Origin: Lineus longissimus
Lineage: Eukaryota > Nemertea > Pilidiophora > Heteronemertea > Lineidae
Length of the DNA: 64,000 nucleotides
Direction of reading: 5' to 3'
NCBI RefSeq assembly: GCF_910592395.1
Contig: NC_088314.1
Location: forward strand, 6,324,001 to 6,388,000
Shown here one piece after another: positions 38,201 through 49,000 of this stretch. The notes under the pieces were generated by a model. The model saw only the letters and a program-made list of their open reading frames with translations, was not told where the DNA came from and ran no database searches. Position numbers and translations under genes: made by a program. Position 1 is the first letter of the stretch; the number at the start of each line of letters is the position of its first letter.

Positions 38201-41200
38201 TGTAACCCCAAGTTCTGACTCAAAAAAAGTGTAGCCGACTTGGCCCAACCACACCCATATTTCTTCTCCTGATCTTGGAAAAGTTACAAAATTGTTGACA
38301 TAAAAATAAAACTACCTCAAATTACTCCACAATCTGAAAAGCTAGCATATATGTACACTGTTACACTTTCAGTCGGTATTAATTTTAGAGCTCAAATCAC
38401 AATCTACACATTCAAGTTTTACCGCATTGCTAATAGTTTCACTTTCCAGAAACTGGTTGTCAGTTGGAGTATCACTAACCTGTTTCTCCATCTCTTTGGC
38501 ACATATCTGCCGTTGCATTTTCTGATGTTGGAGCTCCAGCACCAGTATCTCCTGCTCTTCCTGATGTTTATTTAAACTCTGCTGCAGCATCTTGTCACTT
38601 TTATCTTCCTGTACCTTGGACTCCAACTGCACCTTGAATATTAAAAAAGAATAAGAAGGATGTGACTTTGTTTCCAACTGCACCTTGATAGCTAAGAGAG
38701 TAAGAAGGATGATCCTTTTGTCCCTAACAGCACCTGGAATAATATCAGAGTGAGGAATGAAAAAGGCATCATACCTCCTGTTGTATCAAAGCCACTAGCT
38801 CCACCTTCTGTTGTTTCCCGAGAGACTCTATTTCCTCCCGGAATTGTTTCTGCAACTCTTGTTGCCTTTGGCCATTCAAGTTGTTCGTCTTTGACATCTG
38901 CTTGTTAAAGTAGTCTACAAGTTCACCCCTCTGTTCTCGATGGAGATTTTTTATCTGTTCTTGACAATCACTTGTTATCTGGCTGTATCTGTTTTGCTGC
39001 TCTTTCTGGTATGTGTCCAGCTCTTTACTCACACTGAAATGAAATTGATTGACCATTGTAGTGCTTCAGGGGATCAGGCGAAACCAAGTCTTTTATTGTC
39101 AGAATTGTCATCGCTGACTGCAATAGCAATCCATATACATGAACTTTAGAGGGTTTTCTACAGGTCTGAAGATCCATCCTTCAACATATTCGTGAGAGGC
39201 AGGCCTGAGTAAAGACATCAGTCCAGAAGGGGTGTGCCAAGTCAGATTTCCACCCAGGCAGAGCCAAGATGAAATAGGCAGTAAAATGTGGAGACAGAGT
39301 CTGTCTCTGCCAACTCTACTCAGACACAATCCCGTGACAATGTCGACTTTTTTGCTGGGTCTGATGCCAGATAGCAATAGCAACAAAGGGCATTTGACAA
39401 TCGGGTACCAGATGAAAAGTTGCATGGATCCGACTTACTCAGCTTCAAGTTGGCAAAGCTGTTGCTGTGTCTTCTCCCGATTATGCTTTAACTGAACTGC
39501 ATGGCTGTCAAGAGTGGTTTGGTATCCCTTATGTAGATTTGCCTGTTTGGACAACTCTTTTAGTTGCTTTTCATGATACTGATGGATCTGCAAAATGTCA
39601 GAGAAGCATTATTTTATGTAATGAGCTGTCATTGCTGAAAGAGAGCAAAATGAAAGAATGCAGAAAAGCAAGTCACAGAAAGCCTTTTCTAAGTTGAATT
39701 CTAACCAGATCAACCCATGACAAGAACGTAAAAATATATGTATTATCATTGTGTTGTATACAAATAAATTGTGTTGTGGCTCAAAAGAAAGCTTTCTTAT
39801 CACAATAGCACGGTGGTTTGAAATTGCCAAAGAAATGGGGCTACTGTCAATACACATCTAGATGTCAATGCGAAACAAATTTCAAAGAACATAGACCAAC
39901 CCTTTTCATCCAAGAACATCCATGGGGCACAAGTTGAAATAGTTGTCTCTTCTGTCTTGTTACAACAGAACAAGATATTCTTTTTCGCTTTATAATTGAT
40001 AGGCACAAGCACTATTCCATCCATTCTGCTCCTTACCTGTTCTCTGTTAAGTTCCTGTTGTTCTTTGTAAACATCCCGCAGAGCTTCCACTATCTTCTTA
40101 TCTTGATCTTCCTCAAGTTTCTCCACCTTCTCACGTAGTTCACATATTGTGGCATTTTTCTGGATAACAATACAAATAACCATGTTAGTAAAAAATACGG
40201 GACTTTTTGTATCACTGACACTGTAACAGTTTACATTACCAGCCTTGCAGAGACAAAGAACAGCTGAATTCATCAACAATTTATCATTGGAAGACACTGG
40301 CTAGCGAAAGAACAGAATAAAGACAATGTTACCTTAAACTATAATTTCACCAGTCCCAGTGGTATTACTGGTAAAGACTTTGGATATGGTTTTGACAATG
40401 CGAAGAGACAAGACCACAATTGATTTTTTAAGCCTTTTAGCAGTTATATTGTCAATGTTTGACCGCGACGCATCAAAGAACGCGTGGTGTTGTGAATCTG
40501 AAATTTAGATTATGTTATTCCGGACAGTCGGGCAAGTAAATGGTGAAAAATAAAATGGTGATTGACCACGGAAATTTTTTGATAATCAACAAATTAGACA
40601 GACTTTGATATTTCCACTCTTTTCAGCCAACTGGCAGAAAAAACTCAAAACACGCCCCCTATTACCCAATTAGCAAAATTTGAAATTAATTTTTTCATCA
40701 AATAATTTCTTTATATCTGTAGACTTGCCACAACAAATATTTTTTCAATACCTCTCCAAATATGTACTTGAGAGTTAAAAACATGCACTCGTCTAATTGA
40801 TAGGCCTCGACCCTCCAACCTATGAATATTCATTAGTGGTCTTGTCTCCGAAAGAAACTCAACTTACAGCAGCTATTTCCTCTTTCAGGCACTGATTCTC
40901 CTGCTTGGAGTCATCTCTTTTTCTCACAGCATTCCCAATGTCTTCATATCGCTTATCAAGCTCGGTTTGTACTGGAACATTTAAAGGTAAAGACATAAAC
41001 AGAGAGCTGCTTATTAGGAAAAGTTTGTAACAGCCCTTTGCAGTGCAATGACACTTATTTTTTCACTTTCAGAGTGATCATTATTCCAATACTATCCATT
41101 AAGTTTACAGTGCCTGTACTTCCAGAAAAGGCCAAAGAGGACCAGATGCCGCCCAGTTCAAAAACTTTCCTCATTCTTTGATTCTGTGTTAACTCCACTA

Positions 41201-43153
41201 GCTCTACTAGCTCTACTGCAGATGGTGAAGCGGCTCTGCCTTGAGACAATTAACACAACGCCTTGAAGACAGTATTCTACAAGAGATAAACTCAAAATTT
41301 TTTCGGAACAAATCAAATCAGATGGACAAATTGAAAATATCCCTCATGTCTCAATCAACTCAACACCACAACAACAACTGGTGCAGCATCAGGACATTTT
41401 TTTCCCATTGAAGCACCTAGAAAATAGTAAGCATCCAGACAGATTCTCTTGAGTTGATGATAGTTTTTCTGTTTGAACACCAGACAAACTTTGCTGTCAA
41501 CCTGGACAAAACTAAAAAGAAGTCTAAATCGTGTCAAAATATGGCTACAGTCACCAAGCAAAGGAAATCTAGGGTGGAGAAGTCTCGACTGAAACCATCC
41601 AAGGTTCTAAGTAGCCATGACTGGTAGAGATGAGACAAACAAGTCTGTTACTTACAGCTCTGCAAGAAGTCAATAATTCTCTTGTCCGATGATGCACTTG
41701 CATTCTGTGAGTTTTCCTTCACCAATTCTACTGCACTCTTCACCTCAGTTGCACACTGACTCACTGTGTTAACAATTGTGTAGAGAAGATCTCTGAAAAA
41801 TAAATTTGCGTAATTCAAATTAACATTATCATGATAACATACTTATAAAGTCCTAAGGTACATTATAAAATTGTATAAGGAAATAGTTTAGTGTTGAATG
41901 ATGGATAAAAAATGCCAGTTCAATTTTTCTCCTTCTCAATAGACTGAAATTAGAAACTCTTAGTTCATCTCACCTCTCGTCCCTTTCCTTTGCCCTTGCT
42001 TTATTTCCATCCAAATCTTGTTTGTATGTGATCCGACTAGTTGATGGCTGCTGCTTTGATCCATGGGTAAACAATGGTCCTCTGGAGACAAATTTCTGGT
42101 AATAAGACTTCTTCTGGGGAGACTAGAATTAGATAAAAGAGAGGTTCAGGTTTTATATCAAGAACAAAAACGTGGTGGCATTTCGATGAAGGATATTGTG
42201 TTTTATACCTCTTGTCTGAAATGTACTGAAACAGTTTGTCTTAAATGTCTGGTCTGCCTAGAAAAAACACAAAATCTAGTATTTGATTTCAAGTTGAAAC
42301 TCTACCAAGATTACTGATGAGTGGTACAAATTCGCAGCCAAGTGAAAAATCATACCTGCCATCAACTAGTTCTAACATTTTCCTATACACAGTTGGAACT
42401 GAAATCACTAAGTCTGCCCAATAACCCATTGGATTTTTCAATAAATTTACATGGAGACATCCAAGTTGGCCCACTCAGTTGCATCAATAGACATTATAAA
42501 TCTCAGCTGAATCAATAGACATTTCAAATCTCAATTAATTTTGCTGTTTTCAATTCTTTCAGTCCTACCTCATTTTGAGAAAATCCCACATTGATTTGCT
42601 GAGAAAAACATTCCTGTGAACTGTTAGTGTTAGTATTTGAAAATTCAAGCTGTGAACACATCTGTGAATTTCCTTGGGAATCAGAATATTCTTTGCCCCC
42701 ATAGACTTTCCTGAAAAAAAGGCAATGGAAATATTTTTACTACATTATTTTTCACATAACTCACTTTTTCAGGACGAAAAAAATAACCTCCTAATTCCAA
42801 TAGCTGGAGTGGAACCTCCCTCTTTTAAGGACACTGGTTTTGTATCACTACAAACAACTGATTATTTTAAATGTCAATCTCCCCATGATTGAGATGTATT
42901 CCTCTGACTAAGAATAAGAACATGAAGAATAAGATCACTTCAGCTTTTTCATTTTTTTACCATCAAAACATTCAAATTAATCAAAACAAGTTGCACAGGG
43001 CAGCAAGAAGTCGTTGTTGTGCTTTTCTAGTTCTATATAGTTCCATCCACAACCCAAGAATGGCAAAGGTTCAAAAGCTAATCAAAATCTCAGAATTACT
43101 CACATTGGATTTGTGGTAAAAAGATCCTTTGAATTTATTTGATTTACAAACAT
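35270..43153 (-). CDS. Coiled-coil protein, candidate IHO1/CCDC36 (Mer2-type meiotic factor) homologue, 14 exons
   Basis: Exons (minus): 43153-43104, 42710-42569, 42095-41974, 41792-41656, 40971-40868, 40159-40037, 39587-39439, 39033-38775, 38632-38480, 38153-36907, 36775-36688, 36244-36112, 35772-35696, 35407-35270. Frame is kept at every junction and gives 973 residues plus TAG. Vertebrate IHO1 binds HORMAD1 on meiotic axes and promotes double-strand-break formation. Similarity is mainly at the N terminus: an SDSQ...SQ-rich segment (residues about 25-60), then KARAKERDERDLLYTIVNTV and SSDKRIIDFLQS, resembling the IHO1 helical core. Residues about 105-460 are long coiled coil; about 500-800 are basic and Ser/Pro-rich with a likely nuclear signal (GKKKGRRQKRGK); the C terminus is basic (CMKRRLCEDDMIDTQILEI). 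It is much longer than human IHO1 (about 590 residues), so orthology is tentative; another nuclear coiled-coil family is possible. The gene model itself is firmer than the name. Confidence 0.72.
38622..38740 (-). repeat. Three ~51-bp copies of a splice acceptor region
   Basis: Upstream of the 38632-38480 exon the acceptor plus first exon bases (CAAGGTGCAGTTGGA) are repeated 51 bp further upstream (acceptor at 38683) and, more diverged, another ~50 bp away (near 38733). Use of the 38683 acceptor would add 17 in-frame residues without a stop. The farthest copy runs into a stop. Confidence 0.7.
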
Positions 43154-43264
43154 CTTGATAATTTCCACTTCCAGCCAGTTGGCTGATCTTTATAAAACCT
43201 TAGTCCTCGTCCTGTCGGACAGAAACCATCGATCCTAATTTATTAATTCCTTATCAATTGCCAC
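43154..43264 (-). promoter_or_regulatory. Probable 5'UTR segment of the IHO1-like gene
   Basis: A good acceptor (CACTTTCAG) ends at 43265, so transcripts may enter this exon from an upstream non-coding exon. The segment contains a short upstream ORF beginning with ATG at about 43229 (MVSVRQDED, stop), which could dampen translation. The transcription start is not visible. Confidence 0.35.
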
Positions 43265-43557
43265 CTGAAAGTGAAAAAAGGAACCTATACTATTAACTAT
43301 ACTGCGTAGAGGTATGATTGAATGGCACAACACAAGTCCAGGCACTCCGTGGCCACCAAGGTGAGGTATGAAATCACTGGGTGTGGTTACTGGTGGGTGG
43401 GTTTTTTTATTAATTTTAAGGCCTTCTGATGGAAAACAAATTATACAAAATCAGACTGAGGTGGAGAAATTCTACAAACAAGAAGGGAGGGGGGTAAATA
43501 AATTGTATTTTTCAGAAAATGTGCAGTGAATAGGCCGAAGCCTAATGACTACTCCCT

Positions 43558-43575
43558 CCCCCCCCCCCCCCCCCC
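43558..43575. repeat. Homopolymer of 18 C
   Basis: Eighteen consecutive C residues on the plus strand, immediately followed by GCGG. Its length is prone to sequencing error. Confidence 0.97.
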
Positions 43576-44255
43576 GCGGTCCCCACACTCAATGCATTGA
43601 TTCTGATGGGGATAAATGCACCGGTCTCTGCAACACCATTCCCATGAGGCATGACACATCACAATAGCTCAGGCCTACCATCATGACCATCAATGCATCA
43701 TCATGGCATGCTGCATGCATTGATAATAGGCCTAGGCCTAAGTAAAATTCCATAGGGGGGCCTAAATCTTCAGGAGACTTCAAAACAAGAGCTCGAAAAT
43801 AAATTATTTCGATACGTAAAACAATCAATGCGTGTTCTTCATTGGCAGAAGTATACCTTTCAAATCATGATGTAAGCTTTGTACAGTTTTAACGAGCCAA
43901 AATCGAAATAAAAATGAGTTTTGAGACCGTTTTCACAGCAAGAAATATTATTTGAAGCAGACGAAATTTCTGTGTGACACGTAGTGACGCCTTTCGGAAA
44001 ATTTGTCACCAATAAAACAACAGCTCCTGGGGCGAAGTGAGGAATGTCTAAAAGATATCCGAGAGGGAATTGGGAGCTGAGGCATGACTTGACATAGAGA
44101 GGGTGTGGCCCTGAAGAAGATGACCAATGCAGCTAAAACATGATGATGATGGAGTTTCGAGAACAAAACTTTTGCAGCTTTCTTGTGTTTTGCTGATTTC
44201 GTTTAAAAGTAATGATCACGAAATAAATGACAGCTCATACCAGCTGCAGGCCATT

Positions 44256-44580
44256 TATAGAAAACGCATCGGGCTCGAGGACTCCCACCATTGCCACAGT
44301 AGCATAATCCTTGCAAGAGCTCTCAGTTTAGACCCGTTTTACAGGAAGATGTATCATAATTGGGCTAGAGGACTCCCACAGTAGCATAATCCTTGCAAGA
44401 GCTCTCAGTTTAGACCCCTTTTACAGGAAGATGCATCATAATTGGGCAAGACGATGCGAAAAGAAGAAAATAAAGTCCATGCAAGAGCTCCCAGTGTGGA
44501 CTTTTCTATAGAAAGACGCATCATAATTGGGCGAGAGGACTCCGATAGTAGAATAGTCCTTACAAAAGCTCTCAGATAAT
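44256..44580. repeat. Degenerate tandem repeat, ~85-bp units
   Basis: About four units share CATCATAATTGGGC, GAGGACTCC, TAGTCCTTGCAAGAGCTC and CAGTTTAGACCC in fixed order. The two central units are nearly identical; the outer ones are diverged. There is no coding capacity. Confidence 0.75.
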
Positions 44581-45165
44581 ATCGGATAGTACAACCTTCC
44601 AGAGCTGAAGACGATGCAGCTCTCCTAGAGCATAGTATTTTTTTGTTATCACTGTAATCGTGTACTGGGAACAAAGAGGAGACACAAAACAAAATACAAA
44701 ACATCATTTCATATAAAAATTTTATATTTATTTTTGTGGATATCAAATGCAGCATGAAGTTTGGATAAACATTCAAAAATCACACAATTTATAAAAGTGA
44801 TCCATGGACGTTTGAAAGATGTTTGCTTTTCATTAATTAAAGAGGCCAACATGTTATATTCTTGTTGACGAAAAACAGAGTAGGAATGTTTTGAATGGAC
44901 AAATGGAACTTATCTTAACAGCTCAGTTGCTTTAGTCACAACTAAAGGATGAGAAGACTTTCCAAAACAGCATTAACATATTCAGTTGCCATGGTAAACA
45001 GTCTTCAATAACAGAAGATGAAAATGCCTTATAGACTGGAATGTTATCTGTTTAAATTGTACAGTGGAACCATGCAAAATAATGAAACGGCCAGGGGCCA
45101 TTGTGCTCACCGTATAGATATTTGGTGCTTTGTAATTCATCCAGATTAAGAAACATTGTACAGGT

Positions 45166-46648
45166 ATAGTATATAGGTCAAACCAAAGTCGGTATGACAT
45201 GTGATGTATCGTTGCTTGGAGTAAGTACCATAAGAATATCATCAAAAACAAGTCAATAATAAACGAGATATTGCACTTTTTACCTATTTTAGTTTTGGCC
45301 TCCTGGTGGCTGAGTTGAGTACCAGATCAGATCGAAATTCGGTGTCCGAGGTTACATGACGTAGGGAGTCATGTGTATCAAATTTCAAGTTCAAAGCTTT
45401 AGTGGTTAAGAAACGTGCCATAGTTACAATCAAACGACAAATTTACGCCATTTGACCTCTGTGACCTTGAAAAGCAGGTCAGATCAAAAACTCATATGAT
45501 ATGTGATGTATCCTTGCTAGGAGAACCTACCATAAAAATGTTATTGAAAACGAATCACTAAAAATAAGCAAGATATTGCACTTCTTACTTTTTCCATTAT
45601 GGCCCCCTGGTGGCCGAATAAAGAATCGGATAGAGCCAAAATTTGGCATCAGAGGTTATCTGATGTAGGGGGTTATATGCACCAAGTTTCAAGTTCATAG
45701 CTTTACTGGTTAAGAAACGTGCCATAGTTTACACTCTTACGGCCAATTTACGCCATATGACCTCTGTGACCTTGAAAAGTAGGTCAAATTGAAAACCCGT
45801 AAGATATGTGATGTATTCTTCCTAAGGGTACCTACCATAAAAATTTTATCGAAAACAAGTCACTTATAAGCGAGATATCACACTTTTTAGATTTCCACTT
45901 TTGGCCCCCTGGTGGCAAAGTTGAGAATCAGATCAAACTGAAATTCAGCACCAGAGGCTATGTGATATAGGGGGTTATATGTACCAAGTTTCAAGTTCAT
46001 AGCTTTAGTGGTTAAGAAACGTGCTATAGTTTACACTCTAACGGCCAATTTACGCCATATGACCTCTGTGACCTTGAAAAGTAGGTCAAATTGAAAACCC
46101 GTAAGATATGTGATGTATTCTTCCTAAGGGTACCTACCATAAAAATTTTATCGAAAACAAGTCACTTATAAGCGAGATATCACACTTTTTAGATTTCCAC
46201 TTTTGGCCCCCTGGTGGCAAAGTTGAGAATCAGATCAAACTGAAATTCAGCACCAGAGGCTATGTGATATAGGGGGTTATATGTACCAAGTTTCAAGTTC
46301 ATAGCTTTATTGGTTAAGAAACGTGCCATAGTTTACACTCTAACGGCCAATTTACGCCATATGACCTCTGTGACCTTGAAAAGTAGGTCAAATTAAAAAC
46401 CCGTATGATATAAGATGTATATTTGCTATGAGTACCTACAACAAAAGTTTCATCGAAAACAAGTCACTAATAAGCGAGATATCACACTTTTTAGATATCC
46501 ACATTTGGCCCCCTGGTGGCCAAGTAGAGAATCAGATCGGACAGAAATTTAGTGTCACGGGTCATCTGACCTAGGGGGTCATGTGTACAAAGTTTTAAGT
46601 TCATAGGCCTAGGGGTTAAGAAACGTGCCACTGTTTTTGAACTAGGAT
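45166..46648. repeat. 302-bp tandem satellite, about five units
   Basis: The marker GACCTTGAAAAG(T/C)AGGTCA occurs at 45463, 45768, 46070 and 46372, giving a period of 302-305 bp; CCCCCTGGTGGC marks each unit boundary. The two central units are almost identical, the outer ones more diverged, as expected from unequal exchange. Each unit contains GGTTAAGAAACGTGCCATAG and TTTACGCCATATGACCTCTG. It lies downstream of the L1-family gene and may be within its long 3'UTR. Frames inside are spurious. Confidence 0.93.
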
Positions 46649-46654
46649 ACGACG

Positions 46655-46701
<47 letters not shown>

Positions 46702-46712
46702 ACGACGGACAC
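46649..46712. repeat. ACG/GAC trinucleotide microsatellite
   Basis: About twenty GAC repeats with a few interruptions (GGACGACGGAC) directly terminate the 302-bp array and are followed by CTCCCCTACGGTGAGCC. The satellite plus microsatellite plus short tail looks like one composite element end. The minus-strand poly-Arg frame is a by-product. Confidence 0.95.
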
Positions 46713-46739
46713 TGCGGTATTGTATAGACTCCCCTACGG

Positions 46740-49000
46740 TGAGCCAAAAATCCGCTTCCAATTACAATGTATGATTCACAATCCGTAATAATTCAGTACT
46801 GATTGAAACCTGGATTTAATAAGAAAAAAAATCGGCTCTCATCCAGTTCGTTATAGCAGGATTCCGCTGTACAGAGATCAACCAAATAGTTACAATTTTA
46901 CATTACAAACCCTTGAATGTTAACCAAACGTTCTGTGGGATTACAAAACTACATCCCTAAAGCATTTTATATAAGCAAAAGCATTTAAACTATGCCATTT
47001 ATTAAAGGAATTGGTAGCAAACTGGATGTATACATGTAGGTTGTCTTACTAAACACAACAAGGGTGCGGCTAAAATATTGGCAAAAACTGAGGTGCTTTG
47101 CCGAGGTTCGGAGGAGATGGCAGCTCCACCCGATCAGCTTTTTGTGAGACAACTAATACAAACAGTGAGGTATCAATCTCTATTCTAAAACACCTCAACT
47201 TAAACAATGGAATGTAATTTTAGCCACTTTTTGACAGCTTCCACAAATGTTACCAACCCAAGCGGTTATGGTTGTGACACCGAAACAACTGCAGTGAAAA
47301 CAAGGCCCAACTAAAAATATATAGAAAACGACACAACACAGCAATTAAGGTGTTTTAGAAATCATAATTGAAATGTACAATTTTTCTGATATACAAATTA
47401 ATCTTTATACAATGTGATCACAAGTTAATCAAATCATTATTTGGCTTTCCTAACGAATTTACAGATATGGCCAGTATAGCTATTCGCATTATATGCAATA
47501 GACCAACTACAAAATAATGATGAAGCAGATTTGGACAACTATAAAATTGCCTTGACACTTAGGCATCTTTTAAATGTGTCTCTGGCAGTTACTGAGGAGT
47601 ACTTCATTATGTAATAGAATAAACATCAAAGTTTTAACCCAAGAAGAGCCTGACAACAGAAGGTACCTTTTGTGTCCAATTGAACAATAAACTTTGCCGA
47701 AAACATTAACACTTTTTATCAAGATACATGTATCTCACAGTTGAATTTACTTGTTATCAAAGCCTGGGGATAAATGAATTATGGACGAGAGTAATCATGC
47801 TTGTTACCCTGCCACAAAGGCAATTTTTAAGTAGTCCAGAAATGTTTACATGTAGAATTAATAATAAAGTCATTCTGTACATTACAAGACTCTTTAAGCA
47901 GATAATTTTCTAGCACACACTGGTTTAGTTGAGTAGAACCTGTCCCAAAGAAGACCCCCAATACTATGCTACGTACTGTCTCGGCTGAAGCTGTGAAGTA
48001 ATTGGGCCACGACACTCATTCGAGACATTGCCATCAACACACCCAGGATCAAGCCTGGGAGACAAACTAGACAAACTACTTCTCCAGATTGCTTCACGTA
48101 ACAAACTAAAATCAATTGACACATTTGTCAAGTTCTTACATCAAAAATCTAAGAATAGTTTACAGATGAATTCATATGATATGTGAAAATAGCTGAACCG
48201 AAGAGGTCCTCGAGAATATACATATAAAAGTTATAAAATACATTGATATATAACTGACTCACCTAGAGCCTATAAATCCACAAGATGCTATGATACACTT
48301 GGACGAATTTACCAGAAAAATATAACTCTGGAATGTACATAAAACACAGGCAATAAACTACTGTAAACTGCAAAATTGTTGTATTTTACAGAATCCTTAA
48401 GTCCCAAGCTTTTATGTTGTAAAATCCTATTGTGCTTTCTGCAACAATGTCTTCACTTCAAATTGGGATATAAGTCAAGGCCATAATACATGTAAAAAGT
48501 GAGGCTCTAGCAATGACAAGTACATTTATTGCATACTGCCATTCTACCTTCCAGCTGCAATTTTAACTGTTTTTAAAACTGGAACAATCATTACCGAAAG
48601 AGGGTTCACAGGACGGAGGTTCATGGACATTCAACAAATTTCTTTCTCGATTTGAAAAGCCAAGCTGGAACCTAGTCATTAAGCTGCCACATTTCGAATG
48701 TATGGTGGAATTATCTCCTGTTTTTGAAGGATTAGCATGCTGAAATCCAGACACTGCAAAGATTTCACTGGGAGCTTATTACGGTGAATGAAGGTTTTAA
48801 CTGCACAACAGTCCAAATCTATGCAGAATAACATTAGCAAAACAGAATGCGGCAACCACAAATTTACCCTTGGATGAAAATTGTTCATCGGATGGAATTC
48901 AATAAATGAAGGGGAACATTGACAAAATTTGTTAAACAATCGCATGACAGATGTAACAATCTTTCTCAGCCATTGTTTTGTTACCGAGTCAATGTTCAGC
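46740..49000 (-). other. 3' flank / probable 3'UTR of the L1-family gene
   Basis: No exon-like frame is seen. On the minus strand the first AATAAA after the stop codon is at 48530-48525, giving a 3'UTR of about 0.5 kb. Further AT-rich sequence with more signals extends to about 44.7 kb, so longer transcripts that include the 302-bp satellite are possible. Confidence 0.4.

Noticed and set aside
46491-46712. Poly-arginine open frame
   Set aside because: It is a translation of the ACG/GAC microsatellite and adjoining satellite, not a gene.
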